Of a DNA stretch of 64,000 nt, positions 8,531-18,161 are shown in pieces. Made by a program: the position numbers and the translations under genes. Numbering within the stretch: the first letter of the stretch is position 1; each line of letters opens with the position of its first letter. The stretch lies in assembly GCA_035934555.1 (NCBI GenBank), contig DASYXT010000135.1, positions 1 through 64,000 of the forward strand, in the 5' to 3' direction. The notes under the pieces are model-generated. The model was not told where the DNA came from. It saw only the letters and a program-made list of their open reading frames with translations, and did not search any database. The stretch is from DASYXT01 sp035934555 (GTDB lineage: Bacteria; Verrucomicrobiota; Verrucomicrobiia; Limisphaerales; UBA8199).

Positions 8531-8650
8531 AGGTTCAGAATCTGAGCGTTGCGGACAAGCTCAAATCAGGGCCGAGCTTTAACCACCAACGCTCTGAGAA
8601 TTTTCCGCACCGCAACCTGGTCCTGGCCTTCGGCATGGGACCTCGCTTTT

Positions 8651-11600
8651 TCACTGGTTTCCTGGTGACCCTTGAGCAGGCGACGCCTCGCGGTCAAGAA
8701 CCAACATCTTCAAAGCTGGAACCACCAGCAGGAGCATCACCGGGCCGACGAACATGCCCCCGACAATGACTGTCGCCAACGGCCGTTGCACCTGGCTGCC
8801 GATCCCGGTGGAAATCGCCGCCGGCAACAAGCCGATACAGGCGCATAGCCCGGTCATGAGCAGCGGGCGCATGCGGGTGGAGGCGGCATGAAACATCGTT
8901 TCCTGCGGGGTGCCGCCGCGCAGCCGCGCCTGTTTATAATACGTCATGAGCAGAATCCCGTTCATCACCGACACCCCGAAGAGCGAAACAAAGCCTATGG
9001 CGGCCGAAACACTGAAGTTGAGCCCGGAGATGGAAAGCGCCAGAATGCCGCCGGCGATGGCAAAGGTGATGCCTGAAAGGGTCAGCAGACATTCCATCAG
9101 TGAATTGAACAGAGTATAGAGCAACCCGAAGATCAGCACGAGGCTGACCGGCACGGCAATCGCCAATCGTTGTTTGGCTTCCTGCAGGTCGCCGAATTCA
9201 CCCGACCATACCATGCGATAGCCGCGCGGCAACCTCACGTTGTGCCGAATGCGTGCCTGGGCTTCCGCAACGGTGCTGCCCAAATCGCGCTGGCGCACGC
9301 TGAACTTGATCGGAATAAAGCGCTCCGTGCTCTCGTGGTAAATCCATGATGCGCCGGTATTGAGCGAAATGACGGCCAACTCGCTCAGCGGAATGTAAGC
9401 GTTGGCCCCGGTGCTGGTCGCATACGCCACTTTGATATCGCGGATTTTGTCGAGGCTGTCGCGGCAGTCCTCCGGATAACGCACCGCGACGTTGAATTGG
9501 CGGTCGCCTTCGAGCACGGTCGTCGCCACCGCTCCGCCCAGCGTCGCCTGAATCACCGAGTTGACATCGCCGGAGTTCAACCCGTAGCGCGCTGCCTTCG
9601 CACGATCCACCTCGATGTTCAGGTTCGGTTGGCCCAGCACGGGAAAAACTCCCAAATCCGCGACGCCCCGGACCTGGCTCAATTGCTCGCGCACCTGGCC
9701 TGCCAATTGCGTCAGCCTTTCCAGGTTCGGTCCGATGATTTTCACCGAATTGGCGCCTTTGACGCCCGAAATGGCTTCCTCAATGTTGTCCTGAATGTAC
9801 TGAGAAAAGTTGAACGTCACTCCCGGCAATTCGCGGGTGAAGTCGGCCTGAATTTGTTCGATCAGCTTTTCCTTGGTTAACCCGCGCGGCCAATCATCAA
9901 ACCGTTTGAGCGGCGCAAACAGCTCGACATTTGAAAAGGGCGAGGCGTCACTGCCGTCATCGGGCCGGCCATGCTGTGAGACCACCGTGATGACTTCGCG
10001 ATACTTGAGCAGAATCAGGCGCATTTTCCGCGCCGCGGCTTCACCGTCGGGCAGCGCCAGCGTCATGGGCATCGAAGCGCGAATCCACAAATTGCCCTCT
10101 TCAAGCTGTGGCAGAAACTCGCTGCCCAAACGCAACCCCAGCGCGCCGGCCACGGCCAGAAATGCCACTCCACCCGCCACTGCCAACGCCCGATGAGCCA
10201 GAGCCCAGCGCAGCGCGGGATTATACAACCGGTGCAACCCGCGCACCAGCAGGGTTTCAGATTCTACCACCTGCTCAGGCAGGATCAGCGAACTGAGCAC
10301 CGGCGTCACTGTGAAGGTCGCGAGCAGCGCCCCCGCCAGCGCGTAAGCATACGTCCGCGCCATGGGGCCGAAGATTTGCCCCTCGACACCTTGCATCGTG
10401 AACAGCGGCACAAAGGCTGCCACGGTGATCAACGCCGAAAAGAGCACCGCTTTATCCACTTGCAACGCGCTGACCAGGATCAGCCGCAACCGGTCCGTCC
10501 ACCCATGGGCAGCGGAGTGGTCGGTGGGCAACCGGGAGGGGTCAGGTCCCCAGAACCCATTGGCGAGACGCTGCAACAGGACCTGCCGCTCGTCGCCGCG
10601 CCGCTGGCAATTGCGGAAAATGTTTTCGACCAGAATGACCGCAAAATCGACGATGATACCCAGGTCCACCGCGCCGACCGACAGGAGGTTGGCGCTCTCG
10701 CCCCGGATCACCAGCAGGATCACCGCGAAGAACAGCGCAAACGGGATATTCAAGGCCACAATTATTGCGCTCCGCAAGTTCCCCAAAAAAATCCATTGAA
10801 TGAGGAAAATCAAAACGCATCCGAACACCAGGTTATGCAAGACGGTGTGCGTCGTGACCGCAATCAACGACGAGCGATCATAGTAGGGCACAATCTTAAC
10901 TCCCGCGGGCAGGCTGCCCTCGGTGTTCATCTCGTCGATAGCCTTTTTGACCTGGGGAATCATCTCTGCGGTTTTGCCGGTGCGGCTCATCACCACAATC
11001 GCGCCAACCACGTCGTCCTTTTGGTCGCGGCCTAAAATCCCCAGCCGCGGCACGTAGCCGACCGACACCTTCGCAACATCCTTAATCAAAACCGGGACAC
11101 CGTTGGTCTGGTTGAGCACGATATTCTGGATGTCCTTGAGCTTATATCCCTGGGTCAGGTCGTCATCACCGCCATCGTTAATCAAACCAACCCCACGGAT
11201 ATTGATGGATTGCTGGCCGATGCGAATCTCGCGTCCGCCGACGTTGAGGTTGGCGTTGCCCAGCGCCGTGATGATTTGCGGGATGGTGAGGTTGTAGGCC
11301 TCCAGCTTGTGCGGGTCCACCTCCACCTGGAATTCCTTGGTGGGCCCCCCCCAGCTATTCACCGCGACGATGCCGGGGATCGTCAATAACCGCCGCCGCA
11401 CAATCCAATCCTGCACCGTTCGCAAATTAATCAAGCCGAAATGCTCCGGCCCGGTTACCTCGTAGCGGTAGATCTCCCCCGTCGAGCTGTTCTGTTGGAT
11501 TTGCGGCGTCTGGCCGCCGGGCAAGGAGACGTTTTGCTGAAGCGCCACGGCCGCCTGGCTGTAGGCAAAATGGTAATCCACGCCGTAATTGAACACGACG

Positions 11601-11881
11601 CGAACAAAGGACAGCCCGTAAAAGGAGGTCGAGCGGATGACATCAATGCCGGGAGTGGTGTATAACCCGATTTCAATTGGCCGGGTGTAATAGCGCTCCA
11701 TTTCCTCGGCCGAGAGCCCTGGCGCCTGGGCGGTAATTTCAAGGATCACCGGTGTCGGATTCGGGTACGCCTCGATGTTCAGTTTCTCAAAGGTGAACAC
11801 GCCGGCGGCGGCGAAGGCCAGCAAACTCAACAGGACAATGGCGCGGCGGCTGAGAGAGAAAGCAACGAGCGATTTGAGCAT
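8651..11881 (-). CDS. CzcA/CusA-type heavy-metal RND efflux pump
   Basis: A 1076-residue inner-membrane RND transporter of the heavy-metal-efflux branch. It has twelve predicted transmembrane helices and two large periplasmic loops. TM4 carries the proton-relay pattern VDLGIIVDFAVILVEN (about residues 400-416), matching the Asp, Asp and Glu required in CzcA, although the Gly after the second Asp in CzcA is Phe here. A porter-domain motif SVSAAIGFVSLFGV is present near the C-terminus. After VENIF there is a loop of about 45 residues rich in Arg, Pro and His before the next helix, longer than I expect for CzcA. The start follows the adaptor stop by one base. No outer-membrane CzcC/TolC gene is in the window, so the channel must be encoded elsewhere. 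The metal is not predictable. Confidence 0.92.
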   Translation of the reverse strand: MLKSLVAFSLSRRAIVLLSLLAFAAAGVFTFEKLNIEAYPNPTPVILEITAQAPGLSAEEMERYYTRPIEIGLYTTPGIDVIRSTSFYGLSFVRVVFNYGVDYHFAYSQAAVALQQNVSLPGGQTPQIQQNSSTGEIYRYEVTGPEHFGLINLRTVQDWIVRRRLLTIPGIVAVNSWGGPTKEFQVEVDPHKLEAYNLTIPQIITALGNANLNVGGREIRIGQQSINIRGVGLINDGGDDDLTQGYKLKDIQNIVLNQTNGVPVLIKDVAKVSVGYVPRLGILGRDQKDDVVGAIVVMSRTGKTAEMIPQVKKAIDEMNTEGSLPAGVKIVPYYDRSSLIAVTTHTVLHNLVFGCVLIFLIQWIFLGNLRSAIIVALNIPFALFFAVILLVIRGESANLLSVGAVDLGIIVDFAVILVENIFRNCQRRGDERQVLLQRLANGFWGPDPSRLPTDHSAAHGWTDRLRLILVSALQVDKAVLFSALITVAAFVPLFTMQGVEGQIFGPMARTYAYALAGALLATFTVTPVLSSLILPEQVVESETLLVRGLHRLYNPALRWALAHRALAVAGGVAFLAVAGALGLRLGSEFLPQLEEGNLWIRASMPMTLALPDGEAAARKMRLILLKYREVITVVSQHGRPDDGSDASPFSNVELFAPLKRFDDWPRGLTKEKLIEQIQADFTRELPGVTFNFSQYIQDNIEEAISGVKGANSVKIIGPNLERLTQLAGQVREQLSQVRGVADLGVFPVLGQPNLNIEVDRAKAARYGLNSGDVNSVIQATLGGAVATTVLEGDRQFNVAVRYPEDCRDSLDKIRDIKVAYATSTGANAYIPLSELAVISLNTGASWIYHESTERFIPIKFSVRQRDLGSTVAEAQARIRHNVRLPRGYRMVWSGEFGDLQEAKQRLAIAVPVSLVLIFGLLYTLFNSLMECLLTLSGITFAIAGGILALSISGLNFSVSAAIGFVSLFGVSVMNGILLMTYYKQARLRGGTPQETMFHAASTRMRPLLMTGLCACIGLLPAAISTGIGSQVQRPLATVIVGGMFVGPVMLLLVVPALKMLVLDREASPAQGSPGNQ

Positions 11882-11882
11882 A

Positions 11883-13091
11883 TCAATCTGTCGGCGGAGC
11901 GTCCAAAAGGTTGCTCAGGAAAACCGCTCCGTCCGTCACGGCCAGTTCGCCGCGTTCCAGCCCTGACAAAACCTGGTACTCCCCATGATTCTCCAAACCC
12001 ACTTTCACCAGCCTCTGCGCGAAGTGTCGCCGGTCGGTCGTCACCCACGCCGCCATCGTCCCGTCGCCGTTGCGCACTACGCCGCTCATCGGAATCGCTA
12101 CCGACGCGGCAGTGTCTTGCACCCGAATGACGAAGTTCGCCAGCATTCCCGGACGCAACTCGTCTCGCGGATCTTCAATCGCCGAGCGCACCATCACTCG
12201 GTGCGTGTTGGGATCGACGGCTACTCCGACCACAGTAATCTTGCCTTCAAAGGTGCGGCTGGGATACGCGGGAACCGAAGCGGTGACGCTTTGGCCCACG
12301 CGCAGCAGCGGACAGTCACTTTCGGGCACGTTGGCCACCATCCATTTGGTCGCCAAATCCGCAACCGCATACGGCGCCGTGGTGGCACTCGGCTGGACCA
12401 ATAGCCCCGGCTGGGCGTTACGAGCAGTAACCAGGCCCTCCACCGGGCTGCGAACAACCAGCGCCGAATCTATCCGGTGTGTCGTGCATATTTCATCAAT
12501 TTCTGTCTCTGTCTTGCCGAACACCCGCACGGTTTCGCGCGCCGCCTTAAGCGCGCCCTCGGCGGTGTCCCTGTCGGAAGCGGCCTGCTCGATTTCGCGT
12601 TCAGAAATCCCGTTGGGACCTTTGAGGTCCTTGACCCGCCCCAGTTCCTTACGGGTCCGTTCGAACGTGGCGAGCGCGCCAATCAGTGTCGATTCGGCTT
12701 GCAAAAGGTCGGGGCTATCGACGGTGTACAGCGGCTGGCCCTTTTGGACCGAATCGCCAATGTTGGCGAACGCCTGGATGATTTTCCCCTGGTACGGAGG
12801 AAAGACCTGCACGGCAGCATTTTCATTGTAATCAATGCTGCCGACCGCGCTCTTTTCGATTGCAAACGGATGCAGTCCGACCGGTTCGAGTTTGATCGCC
12901 TCCAGTTGAGTCGGCGTTAGCTCGACTATGCCCGGAGCAGTCGTTGCTGCGGCTGCGGTTGTGGCGGCGGCGCGCGTCACCCGCTCAGGTCGGGTCGAAT
13001 TCAACCAGAGCGCGACCACGCCGGCCAATAATAGCAGGCCGACCACGGCCGCCATGAGCCAGCGCCGCAGCGGTTGTGTAAGCTTATTCAT
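11883..13091 (-). CDS. RND periplasmic adaptor (CzcB/CusB-like)
   Basis: A membrane-fusion adaptor of about 402 residues that bridges the pump and an outer-membrane channel. The ATG at 13091 (NKLTQPLRRW..) directly precedes the anchor helix WLMAAVVGLLLLAGVVALWL; an in-frame start at 13121 would add ten residues with no benefit. Further on are a lipoyl/barrel-sandwich half (GKIIQAFANIGDSVQKGQPLY), an alpha-hairpin (about residues 135-205) and a second barrel-sandwich half (VVRSPVEGLVTARNAQPG). A beta-barrel and membrane-proximal domain follow (GKITVVGVAVDPNTHRVMVR, VPMSG-like turn). No His- or Met-rich metal-binding leader is present. First gene of the adaptor-pump-kinase-regulator run. Confidence 0.9.
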   Translation of the reverse strand: MNKLTQPLRRWLMAAVVGLLLLAGVVALWLNSTRPERVTRAAATTAAAATTAPGIVELTPTQLEAIKLEPVGLHPFAIEKSAVGSIDYNENAAVQVFPPYQGKIIQAFANIGDSVQKGQPLYTVDSPDLLQAESTLIGALATFERTRKELGRVKDLKGPNGISEREIEQAASDRDTAEGALKAARETVRVFGKTETEIDEICTTHRIDSALVVRSPVEGLVTARNAQPGLLVQPSATTAPYAVADLATKWMVANVPESDCPLLRVGQSVTASVPAYPSRTFEGKITVVGVAVDPNTHRVMVRSAIEDPRDELRPGMLANFVIRVQDTAASVAIPMSGVVRNGDGTMAAWVTTDRRHFAQRLVKVGLENHGEYQVLSGLERGELAVTDGAVFLSNLLDAPPTD

Positions 13092-13387
13092 AGCCGAAGT
13101 CTGCGTCAGTCCGGCCGGCACGGTAGCTGCCGGCCGTATGCTGTCTAGCCGAGCAAAGCGATTTGCGCTATCGGGCGAGGTCTATTTGTGTTGTAGGGCG
13201 GCGCCTGACACATCCGAGCTAATGGCATGCTTGACCCTCATGAGGTAATCAGCTCCCTGAGCAAGGAGGAGCGGTTGGCTCTTGCTGCTTGAATGCACTC
13301 CAGTCAAAATGCGTTTGATTGAGCGATTTGAACCACCTGCCCGTACGCGCGGGTGCTGCAAGTCAGAACAACAAGCCGCGCTGGAAA

Positions 13388-15760
13388 ATGAAAACCAACC
13401 GGTGTTTCCGGATAATGGCAGTGGCGGCATTCTCCGCCAGCGTTGCGGCCGGCCTGGCGGCAAACGCCACCATTCTCTCCGTCCAAAACAAAACCCTCAC
13501 TGCGGACTACGACGAGGCCGCGGGCACTTTTTCCGTCCGGGAAAATGCTTCGGGCAAAACTTTTCTGACGAACGGCCGACTCGAAGGCAAACCGTTAACT
13601 GTGCAGGTGGAATCTGCCAAGGACCCCATTTTCGGCAAAGGCCGGCGCATCATCATCAAACTGGCAGATGGCCGCGAAAATTCGCTCGAACTGCTCGAGA
13701 GTTTGCAGTTCCTGCTCGTTCGCGGCATCCAGCACAACCTCGGCAACCAATTCACCGACCTGAAACAATCCGTTCCCGTCACATTCACAATCAACCTGGA
13801 AAAAAACGCAAGCGAACTAAAAACCATGGGAACGGGCGGTCTGCTCGCGCCGGACCTAAACCCCGGCAGCTACCTTTTCCTGACCTGCGCCGACCCGGCG
13901 ACTCGTCATGGCGTTGTGAGCGGCTGGCTTACCGAGGACCGTGGCAGCGGCGTTTTATTTTCCGATGTGAAAAACGGCAGGGTAAGTTTTCGCGCCCGGG
14001 TTGACTACGGTCGTTTGCGGATTCCCGCCGGAAAGTCTGCCGCGCTGGAAACCCTGGCTATCGGCCGTTTCGATGACGCACGGATTGGCGAGGAGTTATA
14101 TGCCGAGGCCATTAAGCAGCAATACCACATCAAACTGCACCCGCCGGCGGCCGTGTATTGCTCATGGTATGCGGAAAAGCACGGCCAGGCCGGCGACGAA
14201 ACCTCCACCGTGGAGCTCGCGAGATTCGCGGCGAAAGAGCTTAAACCTTTTGGCTTTGGTTTCGTCCAAATTGATGACGAATGGCAGGACGGCCCTAAAC
14301 TTAACGGCCCGCGCCGCGGCTTTGCTCGCGTGCGTCCCAACGGGCCTTACGCGCACGGCATTGCGCCGGTCGCGGCCGCGGTGGCGAAGTCAGGCTTGGC
14401 CTTCGGCTTGTGGTGGCTGCCCTTCGCCCGGAATTATCAAGACCCGGAATACAAGGCTCGCCAGGACTGGTTCGTGCAGCGCGACGACGGCAAGCCCTAC
14501 GACACCCCTTGGGGCGGAACCTGCCTCGACCTGACCTTACCCGCGGTGCAGGCGCAACTCGCGCACCTGGCGAAGCTCTACCGTTCGTGGGGCGTGACAT
14601 ATTACAAGATGGACGGCCTCTGGACCGGCGCGGCCTGTGAGCAGATTTACGTCAACGACGGCTACAAGGACGATCACTTCGGCAACAATCGGCCCTTCCA
14701 CGATCCCCTCGTCAGCAACATCCAGGCTTACCGAAGCGGTCTGAAGCTGATTCGCCGACACGCCGGCAACGGCGTGTTTTTCTCCGGCTGCTGCATTGCC
14801 CAGAACATGCGCGAGCTTTGCGCCGTCGGCTTGGTCGATTCCATGCGCATCGGCCCGGATTACAACGCCGACGGCCACGGCATGAAGACCGGTCCGCTCC
14901 GTGGCTCGCGCCTGTATTTCCTTAATGGCCGCGTCTGGTGGAACGACCCCGACCCCGCCAAAGTCCGCGCCTCCGCCAAGAGGAGCGGTGCCGATGATGC
15001 GGCGACCGGCGCCGTTACTCTCGAGGCAGCGCGCCTCGCGGCCTCATGGGTGGCGATTGCCGGCCAGTTCTTTCTCATCAGCGACTGGCTGCCGGACCTG
15101 CCCGCCGATCGGCTTGACGTGTTGAAGCGCACCATGTCCAACCACCATGCCACGGCCCGTCCCGTCGATTACTTCGATAATCCCCTGCCGGCCACCTGGC
15201 TCGTCACCGCTACCAACGGAACAGTTCGCCGTGACGTCATTGGCATTTTTAATCAGGAAGATTCCCAGTTGAACATTGATTACACTTGCGCCAAGCTCGG
15301 CTTGGACCCTGATAGAAGCTATTTCGCTTTCGACTTCTGGGCTAACGCACCTTTGCCGTCCTTCACTGGCGAATTCAAATCCGGGGTTCCGGCGAAATCC
15401 TGCCGCGTCATTGCGGTTCGTCCCGCAGAACAACATCCTGTGCTGGTTAGCACCTCGCGCCATGTCACGCAGGGCATCATCGATGTCACAGGCGAAACAT
15501 GGGACCCTTCGTGTAACACGCTTTCCGGCCTAAGTGCGGTGGTCGGGAATGATCCTTACGAGTTGCGCGTGGCCGGGTTGAACAGTGCCGGAAGAAAATG
15601 GCGGCTGCTTTCCGCCCAAGTATCCGCTAAGGCTAAAGCCGACGGCACGACCATGGTCATCAAGCCGGCGGTGTCCGGCGAAGCCGGCTGGCTGCGCGCG
15701 CTCATCAGCGCGCCGCGGAGCCGCGCCGTCCGGTGGACCTTCACGTTTGCACCGGAGTGA
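13388..15760 (+). CDS. Secreted alpha-galactosidase-like glycoside hydrolase (GH36/GH27 clan)
   Basis: An exported glycosidase of about 790 residues. The ATG at 13388 is chosen because it begins the signal peptide MKTNRCFRIMAVAAFSASVA; a TTG further upstream would only add polar sequence. A beta-sandwich N-domain (about 30-260) is followed by a TIM barrel with clan-D hallmarks: FGFVQIDDEW, GLAFGLWWLPFARN, the likely nucleophile Asp in YYKMDGLW, and a likely acid/base Asp in DSMRIGPD. The C-terminal part is a beta-sandwich (VDYFDNPLPATWL onward). It probably removes terminal alpha-galactosyl residues from plant or algal oligosaccharides in the periplasm. A second, related gene follows after 40 bp, so the two are likely co-transcribed. 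A 10-bp perfect palindrome (CCTCATGAGG, 13236-13245) in the upstream divergent region could be an operator. Confidence 0.85.
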   Translation: MKTNRCFRIMAVAAFSASVAAGLAANATILSVQNKTLTADYDEAAGTFSVRENASGKTFLTNGRLEGKPLTVQVESAKDPIFGKGRRIIIKLADGRENSLELLESLQFLLVRGIQHNLGNQFTDLKQSVPVTFTINLEKNASELKTMGTGGLLAPDLNPGSYLFLTCADPATRHGVVSGWLTEDRGSGVLFSDVKNGRVSFRARVDYGRLRIPAGKSAALETLAIGRFDDARIGEELYAEAIKQQYHIKLHPPAAVYCSWYAEKHGQAGDETSTVELARFAAKELKPFGFGFVQIDDEWQDGPKLNGPRRGFARVRPNGPYAHGIAPVAAAVAKSGLAFGLWWLPFARNYQDPEYKARQDWFVQRDDGKPYDTPWGGTCLDLTLPAVQAQLAHLAKLYRSWGVTYYKMDGLWTGAACEQIYVNDGYKDDHFGNNRPFHDPLVSNIQAYRSGLKLIRRHAGNGVFFSGCCIAQNMRELCAVGLVDSMRIGPDYNADGHGMKTGPLRGSRLYFLNGRVWWNDPDPAKVRASAKRSGADDAATGAVTLEAARLAASWVAIAGQFFLISDWLPDLPADRLDVLKRTMSNHHATARPVDYFDNPLPATWLVTATNGTVRRDVIGIFNQEDSQLNIDYTCAKLGLDPDRSYFAFDFWANAPLPSFTGEFKSGVPAKSCRVIAVRPAEQHPVLVSTSRHVTQGIIDVTGETWDPSCNTLSGLSAVVGNDPYELRVAGLNSAGRKWRLLSAQVSAKAKADGTTMVIKPAVSGEAGWLRALISAPRSRAVRWTFTFAPE

Positions 15761-15800
15761 CCACCGTCCTTTAATTCCGGGTGGCTCAGACTTTGATGTT

Positions 15801-18002
15801 ATGTGGAAACAAATCGTATTGACACTCTGCCTGCTCGAGCCGGCTTTGTCATTTGCCTTTAAAGACTCGATCCCAAAGACCGATTGGTTGATTGCCCCAG
15901 CATCATTCCGCGCCGCCATTTCCACCAACGCCGCCGAAAACGAAATCGTTTTGGATAACGGTCTTGTGCGACGCGTCATCAAAATCGCCCCAAACGCCGC
16001 GACGGTCGCCTTCGACAATTTGATGACCGGTGAGTCGCTCCTGCGTTCGGTGCGGCCTGAGGCGGAAGTCACCCTTGACGGGAAAGTTTTCCCGGTGGGA
16101 GGGCTGCAGGGGCAGCCGATTCATAATTATCTGGATTCCGGCTGGTTGGCCCACATGACGGCAACCCCGGGTGCTTATGTTTTTGATTACCTCGAGACGG
16201 GCTCGACCAAAGCCAGGTTCCCGTGGCAAAAACGGCGCGAATGGATGCCACACGATGCGTCGTGGCCACCCCCGGGAAAATCGCTGACGTTATATTTCCG
16301 CCCACCCACGGGCCCGTCCGCAGGGTTGTCGAAACCCGCTCTGCCGGCAGACGATTTACCGCGCATTGCGGTTCACTACGAAATTTTCGACGGACTGCCG
16401 CTGATCAGCAAATGGCTCACGATCAACAACACCGCAGCCAAACCGGTTCGGTTGAATAAATTTATCTGCGAAATTCTCGCGGTAGTGGAAACCGAATCCA
16501 TCGTTGACGATACCCCGGCCTGGCAGATGCCGGAAAACCTGCTGGTTGAGACGGATTATACGTTCGGGGGCATGTCCGGTCCGAACCACAGCGCCGGCGT
16601 GCATTGGGTTGCCGACCCGCTTTATAGCACCCAGGTCAACTATGACCGGCGAACGCCCTGCCTTCTGGAATGCAGGCCGCCCATTGGTCCGGACCAAATC
16701 ATTGCGCCGGGCAAAAGTTTCGAATCGTTTCGCGCTTTCGAGCTGGCACCCGATTCGACCGAGCGTGAGCGACGCACACTTGCGGTACGGCGGATGTATC
16801 GCGCAATGGCCCCGTGGACCCAGGAGAATCCCATTCTCATGCATGTCGTCGCCTCGGACACCCAACAGGTGCGTAAGGCGATTGATCAAGCGGCGGAAGT
16901 CGGATTCCAAATGGTCATCATGAGTTTCGGCAGTGGTTTCGATTTTGAAAGCCGCGTTCCGGAGTATCAGCAGCGTTACAAAATGCTTGCGGACTATGCC
17001 CGCTCAAAAGGCATCGCCCTTGGCGCTTATTCGCTGCTCGCTTCGCGAAGCGCCGCCACCGCTGCGGATAATACGCAAGGCTCGCCGCCGCGCTTCGGCG
17101 TGATGCCCTGCCTCGGCGCCAAATGGGGCATGGATTATCTGGCGCAACTCCGCAGTTTCATCGCGACCGCAGGCTTCGGCGTGCTTGAACATGATGGCTC
17201 CTATCCCGGCGACCTGTGCGCGGCCACCAATCACCCGGGGCATCGCGGCCTCGACGATTCGCAGTGGGTAATGTGGAAGACCATCACCGATTTTTACCAA
17301 TGGTGCTGTGGCCACGGTGTCTATCTGAACATTCCCGACTGGTATTTTCTAAACGGCGGCACCAAGACCGGCATGGGCTACCGCGAAACCAACTGGTCGC
17401 TGCCGCGCGACTATCAGGAAATCATCGAGCGGCAAAATATTTTCGACGGCACCTGGGACAAGACGCCGAGCATGGGCTGGATGTTTGTGCCGCTCACGGA
17501 GTACCAGGGCGGGGGCGCGGCGGCCACGATCGAGCCGTTGAAAGATCATCTGCCACACTATGAAACGCGACTGGCCGATCTTTTCGGCGCGGGCGTCCAG
17601 GCGTGTTATCGTGGCCCGCGCTTGTTCGACACCGAGGAGACCAGGGCCGTCGTGAAGAAATGGGTGGACTTTTACAAGCAGCATCGCGCGATTCTTGACA
17701 GTGACCTCATCCACTTGCGCCGCGCAGACGGTCGCGATTGGGACGGTTGGTTGCACGTCAATCCGCAGCTACCCGAGCGCGGACTGGCGATGCTTTACAA
17801 TCCGTTGGCCGAACCCCTCCAGCGTCGCATCCGCCTGCCGCTTTACTACACCGGCCTGACCGACCGCGCCCTCGTGCGGCACCAGGACGGCAGCGCCGAG
17901 GAAATTCAACTGGCGCGGGATTATTCGGCCGAAGTCACAGTGGAGATCCCCGCGCATGGACGGACGTGGCTCGTCATTAGCACGCCGGGAACCTCACGCT
18001 GA
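15801..18002 (+). CDS. Secreted TIM-barrel glycosidase, alpha-galactosidase-like clan
   Basis: About 733 residues. The ATG at 15801 starts a signal peptide (WKQIVLTLCLLEPALSFAF); the open frame extends upstream to 15585 but only by overlapping the previous gene. A beta-rich N-terminal half is followed by a barrel-like region with IMHVVASDTQQVRKAID, FGVLEHDGSYPGD (the Asp could be the nucleophile) and GVYLNIPDWYFLNGG. A late segment YRGPRLFDTEE and a C-terminal beta domain complete it. I cannot name a precise GH family; it resembles clan-D proteins annotated as hypothetical in Verrucomicrobiota. It is 40 bp downstream of the first glycosidase on the same strand, suggesting joint action on one glycan. 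Confidence 0.75.
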   Translation: MWKQIVLTLCLLEPALSFAFKDSIPKTDWLIAPASFRAAISTNAAENEIVLDNGLVRRVIKIAPNAATVAFDNLMTGESLLRSVRPEAEVTLDGKVFPVGGLQGQPIHNYLDSGWLAHMTATPGAYVFDYLETGSTKARFPWQKRREWMPHDASWPPPGKSLTLYFRPPTGPSAGLSKPALPADDLPRIAVHYEIFDGLPLISKWLTINNTAAKPVRLNKFICEILAVVETESIVDDTPAWQMPENLLVETDYTFGGMSGPNHSAGVHWVADPLYSTQVNYDRRTPCLLECRPPIGPDQIIAPGKSFESFRAFELAPDSTERERRTLAVRRMYRAMAPWTQENPILMHVVASDTQQVRKAIDQAAEVGFQMVIMSFGSGFDFESRVPEYQQRYKMLADYARSKGIALGAYSLLASRSAATAADNTQGSPPRFGVMPCLGAKWGMDYLAQLRSFIATAGFGVLEHDGSYPGDLCAATNHPGHRGLDDSQWVMWKTITDFYQWCCGHGVYLNIPDWYFLNGGTKTGMGYRETNWSLPRDYQEIIERQNIFDGTWDKTPSMGWMFVPLTEYQGGGAAATIEPLKDHLPHYETRLADLFGAGVQACYRGPRLFDTEETRAVVKKWVDFYKQHRAILDSDLIHLRRADGRDWDGWLHVNPQLPERGLAMLYNPLAEPLQRRIRLPLYYTGLTDRALVRHQDGSAEEIQLARDYSAEVTVEIPAHGRTWLVISTPGTSR

Positions 18003-18161
18003 ATGTTGCTCTAGCCGTTTCGCAACGGTCTCTTACACCCCGGCGTGCCGTCGAACTCATTTGGCCGACAGGGCGATCCGCATTTGTTATCGCCCGCAGA
18101 AGCCAGGAGACAGACTCGCTTACCCAGGAGCCAAGTCGATTAGAGGGATTAGGCGGCGGCG

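Noticed and set aside
13092..13387. Riboswitch or operator between the divergent adaptor and glycosidase genes
   Set aside because: Only a 10-bp palindrome and a weak AGCAAG/CTTGCT hairpin are visible, with no known motif.
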